Assembly (NCBI GenBank): GCA_000504425.1
Contig: KI632513.1
Span: forward strand, 723,540-787,539
Reading direction: 5' to 3'
DNA from: Rhodopseudomonas palustris JSC-3b
GTDB lineage: Bacteria; Pseudomonadota; Alphaproteobacteria; Rhizobiales; Xanthobacteraceae
DNA: 64,000 nucleotides
Shown here in pieces: positions 36,670-47,988 of the stretch. Each line of letters starts with the position of its first letter. Within the stretch, counting starts at the first letter, position 1. The position numbers and the translations under genes are program-made. The notes below the pieces were generated by a model, which was not told the origin of the DNA, did no database searches, and was given only the letters and a program-made list of their open reading frames with translations.

Positions 36670-36674
36670 CGCAC

Positions 36675-37748
36675 TCACCGCGCCAGATCGAGATGGCCGC
36701 TATAGACCACCCGATGCTCGCCCTCGGCCGCGATCACTTCGCCCAGCAGGGAGACCGTTTCGCCCGCCTCGGTGAGCACCGCGCTGACCTGTTCAACCGC
36801 CTCGGCCTTGACGATCATCACCATGCCGATGCCGCAATTGAAGGTGCGCAGCATTTCCAGCTCGTCGATATCGCCTTGTTCGGCCAGCCATTTGAACACC
36901 GGCAGCACCGGCAGCCGCGGCAGATCGATGCCGACGCCGAGCCCGGGCGGCAGCACGCGCGGAATGTTGTCGGTGAAGCCGCCGCCGGTGATGTGGGCCA
37001 GCGCCTTCACCGCGCCGGTCTCGCGGATCGCGCGCAGGCACGATTTCACATAGAGCTTGGTCGGCGCCAGCAGCGCGCCGCCCAGCGTCATCACCGGCGA
37101 GAACGGCGCATTGGCATCCCAGCCGAGCCCGGAGCGCTCCACGATTTTGCGCACCAGCGAAAAGCCGTTGGAATGCACGCCGGACGACGACAGCCCGATT
37201 ACGGCGTCGCCGACCGCGATGTCCTTGGTCGGCAGCAGCGTGCCGCGCTCGGCCGCGCCGACCGCAAAACCGGCGAGGTCATAGTCGCCGTCCTTGTAAA
37301 GCCCTGGCATTTCAGCGGTTTCGCCGCCGATCAGCGCGCAGCCAGATTCCCGGCAGGCCTCCGCGACCCCGGCGACGATCGCCGCCGTCGCTTCCGGGTC
37401 GAGCCGGCCGCAGGCGAAATAGTCGAGGAAGAACAACGGCTCAGCGCCCTGGACCACCAGATCGTTGACCGACATCGCCACGAGGTCGATGCCGATCCCG
37501 GCATGCAGCTTGGCCTCGATGGCGATTTTAACTTTCGTCCCAACCCCGTCGGTGGCGGCCACCAGAACCGGGTCCTTGAAGCCGGCCGCCTTCAGGTCGA
37601 ACAGGCCGCCAAAGCCGCCGATCTCGGCGTCGGCGCCGGGGCGTGCGGTGGCGCGCACCAGCGGTTTGATCATATCGACCAATCGGTTGCCTGCATCGAT
37701 ATCGACGCCGGCATCGGCATAGGTGAGGCCGTTCTTCTTCTCGGTCAT
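36675..37748 (-). CDS. purM: Phosphoribosylformylglycinamidine cyclo-ligase
   Basis: AIR synthetase, fifth step of purine synthesis, ATP-dependent ring closure. 357 residues; the ATG at 37748 is preferred over 37754 because AGGAA is then eight bases away. Motifs: [17 protein letters not shown] at the N-terminus, [27 protein letters not shown] and [16 protein letters not shown]. purM-purN is a two-gene operon, divergent from the next gene. Confidence 0.97.
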   Translation of the reverse strand: MTEKKNGLTYADAGVDIDAGNRLVDMIKPLVRATARPGADAEIGGFGGLFDLKAAGFKDPVLVAATDGVGTKVKIAIEAKLHAGIGIDLVAMSVNDLVVQGAEPLFFLDYFACGRLDPEATAAIVAGVAEACRESGCALIGGETAEMPGLYKDGDYDLAGFAVGAAERGTLLPTKDIAVGDAVIGLSSSGVHSNGFSLVRKIVERSGLGWDANAPFSPVMTLGGALLAPTKLYVKSCLRAIRETGAVKALAHITGGGFTDNIPRVLPPGLGVGIDLPRLPVLPVFKWLAEQGDIDELEMLRTFNCGIGMVMIVKAEAVEQVSAVLTEAGETVSLLGEVIAAEGEHRVVYSGHLDLAR

Positions 37749-37846
37749 GACCATTTCCTGGTGCAGTAGCGGTAAGCGACTTTCGTCCGGCTACGAAAAT
37801 ATCGCTCGACTTCGTTCAAGAGACGCTTACGCAATGCCGGTCGGAA

Positions 37847-37874
37847 CCCTCGCGGCGCGAGGGGCTTGCTTTTT
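37847..37874 (+). terminator. Hairpin with T-run upstream of the CDP-alcohol transferase gene
   Basis: Stem CCCTCGC (37847-37853) with GCGAGGG (37857-37863), then GCTTGCTTTTT (to 37874), in the region between divergent purM and the next gene. On the plus strand it could act as a leader attenuator. Confidence 0.4.
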
Positions 37875-37944
37875 GGGGTGGTTACGTCGGATTCTGCCGA
37901 CGTGCAATGGCTCGCATCAGCGGGCTGCATAGACAAGAGACAGT

Positions 37945-38556
37945 ATGCCAGTCCAGGTTGCCAAAGCTGAAGTGCGGGGACGTGAGCGCAGCGCATTCCG
38001 GGATCGTCTGATGAGCATCCCTAACGTCATCACGCTGATCCGAATTCTGCTGGTGCCGGTGATCGTCTGGGCGATTGCCTCCAATGAGATGGAAATCGCA
38101 TTTGCGGTTTTCGTGATTGCCGGGATCAGCGACGCCGTAGATGGCTTCCTTGCCAAGCGCTTCAACATGGCGAGCGAACTTGGGGCCATGCTCGACCCGC
38201 TCGCCGACAAGGCGCTGCTGGTCTCGATCTATGTCGCGCTCGGCATCTGGGGCGCGGTGCCACGCTGGATCGTGATCCTGGTGGTGTCGCGCGACATCAT
38301 GATCGTCGGCGCGGTGATCGTGTCCTGGGTGCTGGGCAAGCCGGTCCCGATGAAGCCGTTGATGGTGTCCAAGCTCAACACGGTGGCGCAGGTCACCTTT
38401 GCGGCCGTGGTGCTGGCGGCGCTGGCGTTCGGCTTCGCCTGGGAGCCTTACGATCTCATTCTGATGGGCATCGTCGCAGTCTTGACCTTGCTTTCGGTGT
38501 CCCTCTATCTCGTGGAGTGGACGCGGCATATGGGGACCGGCGAACGCGGCCATTGA
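37945..38556 (+). CDS. CDP-alcohol phosphatidyltransferase family protein
   Basis: 203-residue membrane enzyme with five or six helices that makes a phospholipid from CDP-diacylglycerol and an alcohol. The family motif is present as DAVDGFLAKRFNMASELGAMLDPLADK (about 58-84), with Lys in place of the usual Arg after Ala. MSIPNVITLIRILLVPVI resembles phosphatidylglycerophosphate synthases, so PgsA-like or cardiolipin-synthase-like activity is likely but not settled. The ATG at 37945 follows AAGAGAC; a later ATG at 38011 is possible. It precedes hdaA. Confidence 0.85.
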   Translation: MPVQVAKAEVRGRERSAFRDRLMSIPNVITLIRILLVPVIVWAIASNEMEIAFAVFVIAGISDAVDGFLAKRFNMASELGAMLDPLADKALLVSIYVALGIWGAVPRWIVILVVSRDIMIVGAVIVSWVLGKPVPMKPLMVSKLNTVAQVTFAAVVLAALAFGFAWEPYDLILMGIVAVLTLLSVSLYLVEWTRHMGTGERGH

Positions 38557-38613
38557 GTGCTGGATTGCGGGCGCAGACCGTCTGGACTGTTCGGCGAGGC
38601 AGGGAGTAACCGC

Positions 38614-39288
38614 GTGGGCCGCGTTGAACCTCGACAATTGGCGTTGGCGCTGCCGCATACCGAAAGCCTGTCGCGCGACGATTTTCTGGAAGGTCCGAGC
38701 AACGCGGCGGCGCTGGCGCTGATCGATCGCTGGCCCGACTGGCCGAACCGCGTCATGTTGCTGTGCGGCCCGGAAGGCTCCGGCAAGAGCCACCTTGCGG
38801 CAATCTGGGCCGAGCAGGCCGGCGCCCGTTCGGTAGCAGCTCATGCGCTCAATTCTGCGGCGGTGCCGGCAGCGCTCGCCACCGGCGCGGTGGTGGTCGA
38901 GGATCTCGCGCCCGGCAGTTTTGACGAACGCGCGCTGTTTCACCTGATGAACATGGCCCGCGAGGATCAAGCCTATGTGCTGATCACCGCGCGGATCGCG
39001 CCATGCGCGTTCGAGATCGAGCTGCGCGACCTGCGCTCGCGGCTGCGGGCGGTGCCGGTGGTCGAATTGCTGCCGCCGGATGACGCGCTGTTCCGAGCCT
39101 TGATCGTCAAATTCTGCGCCGACCGGCAGATGTCGGTGGATGAGGCGCTGGTCAATTATCTCGCCAACCGAATCGACCGCTCATTCGTGGCCGCCAAACA
39201 GGCGGTAGAACGGCTCGACACCGAGGCGCTGCGCCTGGCCCGCCCGGTGACCCGGGCGCTGGCCGCGGAACTGTTTCGCGATCTGTAA
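38614..39288 (+). CDS. hdaA: DnaA-related replication regulator HdaA
   Basis: 224 residues, from a GTG at 38614 seven bases after AGGGAG; the frame is open further upstream but has no ribosome site. The N-terminal RQLALAL fits a clamp-binding QL-type motif, as in Hda proteins that act with the sliding clamp to switch DnaA-ATP to DnaA-ADP. The AAA+ domain has Walker A GPEGSGKSHLA and a Walker B-like VVVEDL. The C-terminal part ends in SFVAAKQAVERLDTEAL. The order transferase-hdaA-ppk is common in alphaproteobacteria. Confidence 0.9.
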   Translation: MGRVEPRQLALALPHTESLSRDDFLEGPSNAAALALIDRWPDWPNRVMLLCGPEGSGKSHLAAIWAEQAGARSVAAHALNSAAVPAALATGAVVVEDLAPGSFDERALFHLMNMAREDQAYVLITARIAPCAFEIELRDLRSRLRAVPVVELLPPDDALFRALIVKFCADRQMSVDEALVNYLANRIDRSFVAAKQAVERLDTEALRLARPVTRALAAELFRDL

Positions 39289-39444
39289 GTCAACTTCGGC
39301 CGATCGCGGCAACATGACCCGCAGGTTGCGGCTTGACGCCGGCACGCGCCGGGGCCCCAATGTCGGAAAACTGTCACATCAATCGGCCATGGTCCGCAGC
39401 CGAGCGCGGCCGCCGTGTGCGCCCAGGAGCAGGATCGGGACTTC

Positions 39445-41640
39445 ATGAATTTGCAGCAAGCCATCGCGATTGAAGAGAAAAACGGTGAGGTCGAGCCCGC
39501 CTCGGTGGTCGCCTCGGGCCCGGAACGCTTCATCAATCGCGAGCTGTCATGGCTGCATTTCAATCGGCGCGTGCTGGAGGAGGCGGTCAACCCGCAACAC
39601 CCGGCGCTGGAGCGGGTCCGGTTCCTGTCGATCTCGGCCAACAACCTCGACGAATTCTTCATGGTGCGCGTCGCCGGCATCAAGGCGCAGGTGCGCGAGG
39701 GTATCATCGAGCGCAGCCCGGACGGGCTGACCCCGGCCGAACAGCTGGTGTTGATCAACGAGGCGGTGTCGCGGCTCGGCCATGATCAGCAGGTGATCTG
39801 GCGCCATCTGCGCGGCATGCTGAGCGAAGTCGGCATCGTGCTGCTCGACGGCCGCGACGTCAGCCAGGCCGAGCATGATTGGATTTCCGACTATTTCCTG
39901 CGCAACGTGTTTCCGCTGCTGACGCCGCTGGCGATCGACCCGGCGCATCCGTTCCCGTTCATCGCCAGCCTCGGCTTCACCATCGCGCTGCAACTGGCGC
40001 GGCTGTCGGATGGCAAGCCGATGAACGCGCTGATCCGTATGCCGAGCAAGATCGACCGCTTCATCCGGCTGCCCTCGACCGGCAAGGAAGTGCGGCTGAT
40101 CACCTTGGAGCAGGCGACCTCGCTGTTCATCGGCCAGTTGTTCCCGGGCTATGTGGTCAAGGGGCAGGGCGCGTTCCGGGTGATCCGCGATTCCGAACTG
40201 GAAATCGAAGAAGAAGCCGAAGATCTGGTGCGGCTGTTCGAGACTGCGCTCAAGCGCCGCCGCCATGGCTCGGTGATCCGGCTGGAGATCGAGGCGTCGA
40301 TGCCGGAGGAACTACGCGGTTTTGTGCAAAACGCGTTGGCGGCGTCGGACGACGAGGTGATCCTGGTCGACGGCGTGCTGGCCATGAACGAGCTGTCGCA
40401 ACTGACCCGGCTCGACCGGCCCGATCTGGAGTTTCCGCCCTATGTGCCGCGCCATCCGGAGCGGGTGCGTGACCATGGCGGCGATGTCTTTGCGGCCATC
40501 CGCAAGAAAGACCTGATCGTCCACCATCCCTATGAATCGTTCGACGTGGTGGTGCAGTTTCTGCAGCAGGCGGCGCGCGATCCCGATGTGGTGGCGATCA
40601 AGCAGACGCTGTACCGCACCTCCAACAACTCGCCGATCGTCAAGGCGCTGGCGGAAGCCGCCGAGGCCGGTAAGTCGGTGACGGCGCTGATCGAATTGAA
40701 GGCGCGCTTTGACGAAGAGGCCAATATCCGCTGGGCGCGCGATCTGGAACGCGCCGGCGTGCAGGTGGTCTATGGCTTCCTGGAGCTGAAGACCCACGCC
40801 AAGCTGTCGCTGGTGGTGCGCCGCGAAGGCGCCGGCCTGACCACCTATGTGCACACCGGCACCGGCAACTATCACCCGGTCACCGCGCGCGTGTACACCG
40901 ACCTGTCGTTCTTCACCTCCGATCCGATCATCGGCCGTGACGTGGCCCGGGTGTTCAATTTCATCACTGGCTATGCCGAGCCGAGCGACATCGAAAAGAT
41001 GGCGGTGTCGCCGATCACGCTGCGCAAAACCATGCTCGATCACATCCGCGGCGAGACCGAGTTCGCGCGCCAGGGCAAGCCGGCGGCGATCTGGCTGAAG
41101 ATGAATTCGCTGGTCGATCCCGAAATCATCGATGCGCTCTATAACGCCTCCAAGGCCGGCGTTTCGATCGAGCTGGTGGTGCGCGGCATCTGCTGCCTGC
41201 GGCCCGGCGTGCGCGGCCTGTCGGAAAATATCCGGGTAAAATCGATCATCGGCCGCTTCCTGGAGCATGGCCGGATCTATTGCTTCGGCATGGGCCATGG
41301 CCTGCCGTCGCCCAAGGCCGCGGTGTACATCTCCTCGGCGGACATGATGCCCCGCAATCTCGATCGCCGTGTCGAAGTACTGTGCCCGATGCTCAACCCG
41401 ACCGTGCATCAGCAGGTGCTGGAACAGATCATGGTCGCGAACCTGAAGGATAACGAGCAGAGCTGGCAGTTGTTGCCGGACGGATCGTCTACGCGTATGA
41501 AGGCCGCGAAAGGTGAGGAGCCTTTCAACGTCCATAAATATTTCATGACCAATCCGAGTTTGTCTGGCCGTGGGAAGTCGCTCAAGGAATCCTCACCTCG
41601 CCGGCTCACCCGCAAGGCGGAGCGCCAGCAGTCGAACTAG
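39445..41640 (+). CDS. ppk: Polyphosphate kinase 1
   Basis: Reversible synthesis of polyphosphate from ATP. 731 residues from the ATG at 39445. Domains in order: N-terminal [20 protein letters not shown], head domain, then two PLD-like catalytic domains. The autophosphorylated His is in [13 protein letters not shown] (about residue 450), with [11 protein letters not shown] shortly after and [17 protein letters not shown] near the end. Nine bases before ppx, so an operon. Confidence 0.97.
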   Translation: MNLQQAIAIEEKNGEVEPASVVASGPERFINRELSWLHFNRRVLEEAVNPQHPALERVRFLSISANNLDEFFMVRVAGIKAQVREGIIERSPDGLTPAEQLVLINEAVSRLGHDQQVIWRHLRGMLSEVGIVLLDGRDVSQAEHDWISDYFLRNVFPLLTPLAIDPAHPFPFIASLGFTIALQLARLSDGKPMNALIRMPSKIDRFIRLPSTGKEVRLITLEQATSLFIGQLFPGYVVKGQGAFRVIRDSELEIEEEAEDLVRLFETALKRRRHGSVIRLEIEASMPEELRGFVQNALAASDDEVILVDGVLAMNELSQLTRLDRPDLEFPPYVPRHPERVRDHGGDVFAAIRKKDLIVHHPYESFDVVVQFLQQAARDPDVVAIKQTLYRTSNNSPIVKALAEAAEAGKSVTALIELKARFDEEANIRWARDLERAGVQVVYGFLELKTHAKLSLVVRREGAGLTTYVHTGTGNYHPVTARVYTDLSFFTSDPIIGRDVARVFNFITGYAEPSDIEKMAVSPITLRKTMLDHIRGETEFARQGKPAAIWLKMNSLVDPEIIDALYNASKAGVSIELVVRGICCLRPGVRGLSENIRVKSIIGRFLEHGRIYCFGMGHGLPSPKAAVYISSADMMPRNLDRRVEVLCPMLNPTVHQQVLEQIMVANLKDNEQSWQLLPDGSSTRMKAAKGEEPFNVHKYFMTNPSLSGRGKSLKESSPRRLTRKAERQQSN

Positions 41641-41649
41641 GGTTGTTGC

Positions 41650-43158
41650 GTGGTGACCGCCAAGCGACCCCGGCGGGACCCGAGCGTCGCCGTCATCGAT
41701 ATCGGCTCGAACTCGGTTCGACTGGTCGTGTACCAGGCGATGGCGCGCAGCCTGGTCACCCTGTTCAACGAAAAGTCGTCCTGTGGCCTGGGCCGTGAGG
41801 TGCAGTCCACCGGACTATTGGCCGACGATGCGGTCGAGAAGGCGCTGTCGGCGCTCAAGCGCTTTCGGGCGCTGATCCGGGTGATGAAGGTCGGCGAGGT
41901 CCATGCCATCGCCACCGCCGCCTGCCGCGACGCCAGCAATGGCCCCGATTTCATCGCCCGCGCCGAACGGATTTGCGGAACGTCGATCCAGGTGCTGTCC
42001 GGCGAGCGCGAGGCGCGGCTGTCGGCGCTCGGCGTGGTCGCCGGGGTCCATCAGCCCGACGGCGTGGTCGGCGACCTTGGCGGCGGCTCGCTGGAGCTGA
42101 TCGACGTGCGCGGCGGCCGGCTCGGCAAGGGCGTGACGCTGCCGCTCGGCACGTTGGCCCTGCAGGACGCCTCGCAGAAATCGCTGAAGCGCGCGCAGCG
42201 CATCGTCTCCGAGGCGCTGCTGAATGTCGAACCTTTGATGGCGGTGCGCGGGCGGACCTTTTACGCGGTCGGCGGCACCTGGCGCGCGCTGGCGCGGCTG
42301 CACATCATTCAAAGCGAATATCCGCTCAAGGTGATGCACGGCTATTCGATCCCGGCCAATGAAGCGCTCGGTTTCGTGCGCCGCGTGCGCCGCTATGCGG
42401 CGGCCAATGTGCTGGCCGATGTCGAGGCCATTGCCGATGCCCGGCGGCCGCTATTGACCTATGCGGCACTGGTGATGGAGCACATCATCCGCATCGCCCA
42501 GCCGAAAACCATCGTGTTCTCGACCTTCGGCGTGCGCGAAGGCTTGCTCTATGAGCTGCTGCCGGCCGAGGAGCGCGCCAAGGACGGGCTGGCCTGCGCC
42601 GCGCAAAATCTCAATCTGCTGCTGTCGCGCTCGGCGCTGCACGCCGAGGAGCTGATCGATTGGACCGACCGCTTCATGCGCGTCACCAAACAGCACGAGG
42701 ATCCGGAAGATCGCCGGCTGCGCCATGTCGCCTGCCTGCTGTCCGATATCGGCTGGCGCGGCCATCCCGACTATCGCGGCCAGCAGACCCTCAATCTGAT
42801 CGTCAACGGCAATTTTGGCGGCGTCAGCCATCAGGGCCGCGCCTTCCTGGCGCTGGCGGTGTTTTATCGCTACGCCGGCCTGTCGGCCGAAAACCCGCCG
42901 CCCGAGCAGGTGCGCTCCATGGTGACCGCGGCGATGGACGAGCGGGCGCGGCTGCTGGGCGCCGCATTCCGGGTCGCCCATCTGATCTCGGCGGCGCGTC
43001 CCGGCGTGTTGCCGGCCACCCATTTCTCCAGCGATGGCAGCAAGCTGACGCTGCTGTTCGACCACAAGCTGGTTGATCTGGTGGCCGATCGGGTCGGCAG
43101 CCGGTTCAAGCAATTGGCGCGGCTGGTCGGACGCTCCGGCGCGATCGTACTGCGCTGA
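41650..43158 (+). CDS. ppx: Exopolyphosphatase
   Basis: 502 residues. Ppx/GppA ASKHA-fold domain with AVIDIGSNSVRLVVY (phosphate loop), ATAACRDASNG, GDLGGGSLELIDV, and an HD-like C-terminal region (RHVACLLSDIGWRGHPDYRG). It removes terminal phosphates from polyphosphate. Start is GTG at 41650 or the next codon at 41653. The ppk-ppx pairing argues for polyphosphate rather than pppGpp as the main substrate. A second, shorter family member lies at 51237. Confidence 0.94.
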   Translation: MVTAKRPRRDPSVAVIDIGSNSVRLVVYQAMARSLVTLFNEKSSCGLGREVQSTGLLADDAVEKALSALKRFRALIRVMKVGEVHAIATAACRDASNGPDFIARAERICGTSIQVLSGEREARLSALGVVAGVHQPDGVVGDLGGGSLELIDVRGGRLGKGVTLPLGTLALQDASQKSLKRAQRIVSEALLNVEPLMAVRGRTFYAVGGTWRALARLHIIQSEYPLKVMHGYSIPANEALGFVRRVRRYAAANVLADVEAIADARRPLLTYAALVMEHIIRIAQPKTIVFSTFGVREGLLYELLPAEERAKDGLACAAQNLNLLLSRSALHAEELIDWTDRFMRVTKQHEDPEDRRLRHVACLLSDIGWRGHPDYRGQQTLNLIVNGNFGGVSHQGRAFLALAVFYRYAGLSAENPPPEQVRSMVTAAMDERARLLGAAFRVAHLISAARPGVLPATHFSSDGSKLTLLFDHKLVDLVADRVGSRFKQLARLVGRSGAIVLR

Positions 43159-43224
43159 AGGGGGCTGCGCTAAAAGTCTGAGCGACTTGCGGAGCGGCGG
43201 CTCGGCCGCCGTCGCGGGGCTTCG

Positions 43225-44373
43225 TCAGTCGCGGTCGACCCGCACCACCTTGCCCTTGTCGATCGCCAGCGCCAGCCGGCCGTGCTTGAGCGCCAGCGCC
43301 GCTTCGCCGAACAATTCCCGCCGCCAGCCCTGCAGCGCGCCGACATCGGCATTGTCGTCGGCGGCGATCTGTTCGAGGTCATCGACCGTGGCGATCACTT
43401 TGCTGGCCACCGCATGGCGCTCCGAGGTCATGCGCAGCAGCACCTTGAGCAGCTCGACAATGGCGGCGCCGTTGCCGTTGTTGCGCGGCTTTTCGATCTT
43501 GGGCAGCGTCTGCGGGTCGCGCGCGAGGCCGCGCTGCACCGCCGCCACCACGTCGGCTCCCCATTTCGAGCGCTCAAAACCCTTGGGCAGCGAGCGCAGA
43601 TTGGCGAGCCGCTCCAGCGAGGTCGGGGCATGGACCGCGATGTCGCCGATCGATTCGTCCTTGACGATCCGGTTACGCGGCACGTCGCGGCTTTGCGCTT
43701 CCTGCTCGCGCCAGGCCGCGACCTCCATCAGCACCGCCAGCTCGCGCGGCTTGCGCACCCGGGTCTTCAGCCGCTCCCAGGCCCGTTCCGGGTGGAAATC
43801 ATAGGTTTTCGGCGAGGTCAGGATCTCCATTTCCTCGCTGACCCAGTCGCTGCGGCCGCGCTTCTTCAGGTCGGCATCAAGCGCCGCGAACACGTCGCGC
43901 AGATGGGTGACGTCGGACACCGCATAATGCAGCTGCTCCTCGGTGAGCGGCCGCCGCGACCAGTCGGTGAAGCGGTGGGTCTTGTCGGGACGATGGCCGG
44001 TGATGCGCTCGACCAGCTGGTCATAGGCGATCGAGTCGCCATACCCAAGCACCATCGCGGCCACCTGGGTGTCGAAAATCGGATGCGGCAGGATGCCGGC
44101 GCGGTGCCAGACGATTTCGATGTCCTGCCGGGCGGCATGAAACACCTTGAGCACCTGGTCATTGGCCATCAGCTCGAAAAACGGCTTGAGGTCGATGCCC
44201 GGCGCCAGCGCATCGACCACCACCGCCTCATCGGCGCTGGCCATCTGCACCACGCACAGCAGCGGGTAATAGGTGGTCTCCCGCAGGAATTCGGTATCGA
44301 CCGTGATGACCGGAAACGAGGCGAGGCGGGTGCAGGCGGCGGCGAGCTGCTCGGTGGTGGTGATGAAATTCAT
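43225..44373 (-). CDS. rnd: Ribonuclease D
   Basis: 3'-5' exonuclease that trims tRNA and other small RNAs. 382 residues. The DEDDy sites are visible: [30 protein letters not shown] and the Tyr-containing HYAVSDV. HRDC-type domains follow ([30 protein letters not shown], about 195-225). It converges with ppx. Confidence 0.96.
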   Translation of the reverse strand: MNFITTTEQLAAACTRLASFPVITVDTEFLRETTYYPLLCVVQMASADEAVVVDALAPGIDLKPFFELMANDQVLKVFHAARQDIEIVWHRAGILPHPIFDTQVAAMVLGYGDSIAYDQLVERITGHRPDKTHRFTDWSRRPLTEEQLHYAVSDVTHLRDVFAALDADLKKRGRSDWVSEEMEILTSPKTYDFHPERAWERLKTRVRKPRELAVLMEVAAWREQEAQSRDVPRNRIVKDESIGDIAVHAPTSLERLANLRSLPKGFERSKWGADVVAAVQRGLARDPQTLPKIEKPRNNGNGAAIVELLKVLLRMTSERHAVASKVIATVDDLEQIAADDNADVGALQGWRRELFGEAALALKHGRLALAIDKGKVVRVDRD

Positions 44374-44487
44374 GGATTGTCCATAACGCTAGGTCGCCGG
44401 CGTTCTGCCGAAAGCGCTGTTATGTCAAGCCACTTTCGCGAATGAGTCGTGCGGATGTGAAATCTTAGACGGCTCGTCCGGCAGCGA

Positions 44488-45960
44488 TCAAGTTCCGCAG
44501 AAGGTCTGCAGCACCCGTTCATGGGCGAGCGGCGGCTCGGCGTAGCGGGCAAATTGCGGTTGATCGTCAAAGGGGTGCGCCAGCACCGTCAACAATTCCT
44601 CGAACGGTGCGAAGTCACCTTCGAGCCCGGCATCGATCACCGCCTGGACCCGGTGGTTGCGCGGGATGAAGGCCGGGTTGACCGCGCGCATCGCTGCCGG
44701 CCGCGTGGCCTCGTGCTCCGGCTCGAGCGCCAGCCGGGCCCGCCACCGCGCCGCCCAGGCGCGATAGCCGCCACGATCGAGAAATTGCGCGCTGGTGGTA
44801 TCAAGGTCGGGGTCTGCAGCGTCGGCGCACAGCGCCCGGAAGGTCAGGGTGAAGTCGGCCTGATGGGTGGCCATCAGCGCGAGCAGGTCCTGGATCAGCG
44901 CCTTATCTTCGTCGCGGTCGGTGAACAGCCCGAGCTTGCGGCGCAGCCCGCGGTCATAGGCGGCGTTGAAGCGCGCCGAAAACCGGCCCAGCACGGACTG
45001 TGCCTCGGCGATCGCCTGATCCTGCTGCGGTGCCAACAGCGGCACCAGGCATTCGGCGAGCCGCGCCAGATTCCACAGCGCGATCTGCGGCTGGTTGCCA
45101 AACGCATAGCGGCCCATCTGGTCGATCGAGGAAAACACCGTGCCGGGGTGGTAGGCGTCCATGAAGGCGCACGGGCCGTAATCGATGGTCTCGCCGGCAA
45201 TCGAGGTGTTGTCGGTGTTCATCACGCCATGGATGAAGCCGACCAGCAGCCAGCGCGGGATCAGCTCAGCCTGGCGGGTCACGACTTCATCTAGCAGTAC
45301 AAGATATTTGTTTTCCGCATTGGCGATGCTGGGATAATGGCGCTCGATCACATGGTCGGCGAGCGCCTTGACGGCGTCGTGGTCACCGCGCGCCGCGAAA
45401 TATTGGAAGGTCCCGACCCGGATATGGCTGGACGCCACCCGGGTCAGCACCGCGCCGGGCAGCAGCGACTCGCGGATCACGGTGTCGCCGGTCAGCACCG
45501 CGGCCAGCGCCCTGGTGGTCGGGATGCCGAGCGCGGCCATCGCCTCGCTGACGATGTATTCGCGCAGCACCGGCCCGAGCGCGGCGCGGCCGTCGCCGCT
45601 CCGTGAGTACGGCGTGCGGCCCGAGCCCTTGAGCTGGATGTCGCGGCGCTGGCCGTGACGATCGATCAATTCGCCAAGCAGGATGGCGCGGCCGTCGCCG
45701 AGCTGCGGCACGAACTGGCCGAACTGGTGGCCGGCATAGGCCATCGCAATCGGCTCGGCGCCGTCCGGCAGCTTTTGCCCGGAAAAGATCAGCGCGCCTT
45801 CGGGGCCGTCGAGCCGGTCCGGGTCGAGCTGCAGCTCGGCGGCCAGCGCCCGGTTCAGTTTGATCAGCCGCGGTGCGGGCACCACGGCGGGGGTCACCCG
45901 GGCGAAAAACGCCGCGGGCAGGGTGGCATAGCTGTTGTCGAACCGGAAATGCGCGCTCAT
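44488..45960 (-). CDS. selO: Protein adenylyltransferase SelO (YdiU/UPF0061)
   Basis: 490-residue pseudokinase-fold enzyme that, in characterised members, transfers AMP to Ser, Thr or Tyr of target proteins in redox responses. Starts MSAHFRFDNSYATLPAAFFARV at 45960. Family motifs are complete: AMAYAGHQFGQFVPQLGDGRA, LKGSGRTPYSRSGDGRA, and LLVGFIHGVMNTDNTSIAGETIDYGPCAFMD, which carries the catalytic Asn and Asp. The C-terminal Cys of the eukaryotic selenoprotein site has a possible counterpart in the end QTFCGT. Divergent from aspS. Confidence 0.94.
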   Translation of the reverse strand: MSAHFRFDNSYATLPAAFFARVTPAVVPAPRLIKLNRALAAELQLDPDRLDGPEGALIFSGQKLPDGAEPIAMAYAGHQFGQFVPQLGDGRAILLGELIDRHGQRRDIQLKGSGRTPYSRSGDGRAALGPVLREYIVSEAMAALGIPTTRALAAVLTGDTVIRESLLPGAVLTRVASSHIRVGTFQYFAARGDHDAVKALADHVIERHYPSIANAENKYLVLLDEVVTRQAELIPRWLLVGFIHGVMNTDNTSIAGETIDYGPCAFMDAYHPGTVFSSIDQMGRYAFGNQPQIALWNLARLAECLVPLLAPQQDQAIAEAQSVLGRFSARFNAAYDRGLRRKLGLFTDRDEDKALIQDLLALMATHQADFTLTFRALCADAADPDLDTTSAQFLDRGGYRAWAARWRARLALEPEHEATRPAAMRAVNPAFIPRNHRVQAVIDAGLEGDFAPFEELLTVLAHPFDDQPQFARYAEPPLAHERVLQTFCGT

Positions 45961-46140
45961 TGCGCAACAGATGGGGGCGGCGCGCCCTGAAGGCAACCGC
46001 GCCGGCTTTCGGTACCGCGCATGGGAACGAATAGTGCCGGCATCGCGCTCATGCGGTTGCCGCCCCGGTTTTGCTCGGGTAAACCCTGTCGCTCTCACAG
46101 AACTCCCTGTTCCTTCAGCGACGGCTTTCCGAGACCTATG

Positions 46141-47913
46141 ATGCATCGCTATCGATCCCACACCTGCGGCGCGCTCCGCGAAAGCCATATTGATCAGACC
46201 GTTCGTCTGTCCGGCTGGTGCCACCGCATCCGCGACCATGGCGGCGTGCTGTTCATCGACCTGCGCGACCATTACGGCCTGACGCAATGCGTCGCCGACC
46301 CCGATTCGCCGGCGTTCAAGGATGCCGAGAAGCTGCGCGCCGAATGGGTGGTGCGGGTTGACGGCCGAGTGCGCCGCCGTCCGGAAGGCACCGACAATGA
46401 CGATCTGCCGACCGGCAAGATCGAATTGTTCATCACCGAGATCGAGGTGCTGGGTCCGGCTGGCGAATTGCCGCTGCCGGTGTTCGGCGAGCAGGAATAT
46501 CCCGAGGATATCCGCCTCAAATACCGCTTCCTCGATCTGCGCCGCGAAAAGCTGCACCAGAACATCATGACCCGCGGCGCCATCATCGATTCGATGCGGC
46601 GGCGCATGAAGGAGCAGGGCTTCTTCGAATTCCAGACCCCGATTCTGACCGCGTCGTCGCCGGAAGGCGCGCGCGACTTCCTGGTGCCGAGCCGCATCCA
46701 TCCGGGCAAGTTCTACGCGCTGCCGCAGGCGCCGCAGCAGTACAAGCAGCTCTTGATGATGTCCGGCTTCGATCGCTACTTCCAGATCGCGCCGTGCTTC
46801 CGCGACGAAGACCCGCGCGCCGACCGGCTGCCGGGCGAGTTCTACCAGCTCGACGTCGAGATGAGCTTCGTCACCCAGGACGACATTTTCGCGGCCATGG
46901 AGCCGGTGATCACCGGGGTGTTCGAGGAGTTCGCCAAGGGCAAGCGCGTCAACACCAACTGGCCGCGCATTCCGTTCGCCGAGGCGATGCAGAAATACGG
47001 CTCCGACAAGCCGGATCTGCGCAACCCGATCGAGATGCAGGACGTCTCCGAGCACTTCCGCGGCTCGGGCTTCAAGGTGTTCGCGCGCATGCTCGAAGAG
47101 CCGCGCAACCAGGTCTGGGCGATTCCGGGCAAGGGCGGCGGCTCCCGCGCGTTCTGCGACCGCATGAATTCCTGGGCGCAGGGCGAAGGCCAGCCGGGCC
47201 TTGGCTACATCATGTGGCGCGAGGGCAATGAGGGCGCAGGCCCCTTGGCCAACAATGTCGGTCCGGAGCGCACCGAGGCGATCCGCCAGCAGCTCGGCAT
47301 GAATGCCGGCGACGCGGCGTTCTTCGTGGCTGGCGATCCGACGAAGTTCGTCAAGTTCGCCGGTCTCGCGCGCACCCGGGTCGGCGAGGAGCTCAATCTG
47401 GTCGACAAGGACCAGTTCGCGCTCGCCTGGGTGGTCGACTTCCCGATGTACGAGTACAACGAGGACGACAAGAAGGTCGATTTCTCGCACAACCCGTTCT
47501 CGATGCCGCAGGGCGGCATGGAAGCGCTGGTGACGCAGGACCCGCTGACTATCAAGGCGTTCCAGTACGACATCACCTGTAACGGCTATGAGATCGCCTC
47601 GGGCGGCATCCGCAATCATCGCCCCGAAGCGATGGTGAAGGCGTTTGAGATCGCCGGTTATGGCGAGCAGGAAGTGGTCGATCGCTTCGGTGGCATGTAC
47701 CGCGCTTTCCAATATGGCGCACCGCCCCATGGCGGCATGGCCGCCGGCGTCGACCGCATCGTGATGCTGCTGTGTGGCACCAACAATCTGCGCGAAATCT
47801 CGCTGTTCCCGATGAATCAGCGCGCTGAAGACCTGCTGATGGGCGCACCGTCGCAGGTTACTGCGAAGCAGTTGCGCGAGCTGCACATCCGGCTCAATCT
47901 GCAGGAAGACTGA
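46141..47913 (+). CDS. aspS: Aspartyl-tRNA synthetase
   Basis: Class II synthetase, 590 residues. Start is the ATG at 46141 ([14 protein letters not shown]) or the adjacent one at 46138. N-terminal OB-fold anticodon domain ([23 protein letters not shown]), catalytic motif 2 near [16 protein letters not shown], a bacterial GAD insert domain (about 290-420), and motif 3 in [17 protein letters not shown]. Alphaproteobacterial enzymes of this type are often non-discriminating and also charge tRNA-Asn; that cannot be settled here. Confidence 0.97.
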   Translation: MHRYRSHTCGALRESHIDQTVRLSGWCHRIRDHGGVLFIDLRDHYGLTQCVADPDSPAFKDAEKLRAEWVVRVDGRVRRRPEGTDNDDLPTGKIELFITEIEVLGPAGELPLPVFGEQEYPEDIRLKYRFLDLRREKLHQNIMTRGAIIDSMRRRMKEQGFFEFQTPILTASSPEGARDFLVPSRIHPGKFYALPQAPQQYKQLLMMSGFDRYFQIAPCFRDEDPRADRLPGEFYQLDVEMSFVTQDDIFAAMEPVITGVFEEFAKGKRVNTNWPRIPFAEAMQKYGSDKPDLRNPIEMQDVSEHFRGSGFKVFARMLEEPRNQVWAIPGKGGGSRAFCDRMNSWAQGEGQPGLGYIMWREGNEGAGPLANNVGPERTEAIRQQLGMNAGDAAFFVAGDPTKFVKFAGLARTRVGEELNLVDKDQFALAWVVDFPMYEYNEDDKKVDFSHNPFSMPQGGMEALVTQDPLTIKAFQYDITCNGYEIASGGIRNHRPEAMVKAFEIAGYGEQEVVDRFGGMYRAFQYGAPPHGGMAAGVDRIVMLLCGTNNLREISLFPMNQRAEDLLMGAPSQVTAKQLRELHIRLNLQED

Positions 47914-47926
47914 CGACTCAAAGCGC

Positions 47927-47949
47927 GCGCTGGATCGACGATCCAGCGC
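47927..47949 (+). terminator. Terminator hairpin after aspS
   Basis: Perfect 10-bp stem GCGCTGGATC / GATCCAGCGC with a GAC loop, 14 bases after the stop codon. No strong T-run. Confidence 0.6.
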
Positions 47950-47958
47950 CGATTGAGG

Positions 47959-47988
47959 GCGCTTAGTTTCAAAGCGCTTAGTTTGAAA
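47959..47988. repeat. Tandem 15-bp direct repeat, two units
   Basis: GCGCTTAGTTTCAAA followed directly by GCGCTTAGTTTGAAA, then GCGCG. Each unit with the next GCGC forms a small GCGCTT...AAGCGC hairpin. Extragenic, between aspS and maeB. Confidence 0.7.

Noticed and set aside
43194..43212. GCGGCGGC hairpin between ppx and rnd as a shared terminator
   Set aside because: Only seven or eight pairs, no T-run on either strand, and expected often in DNA this rich in GC.
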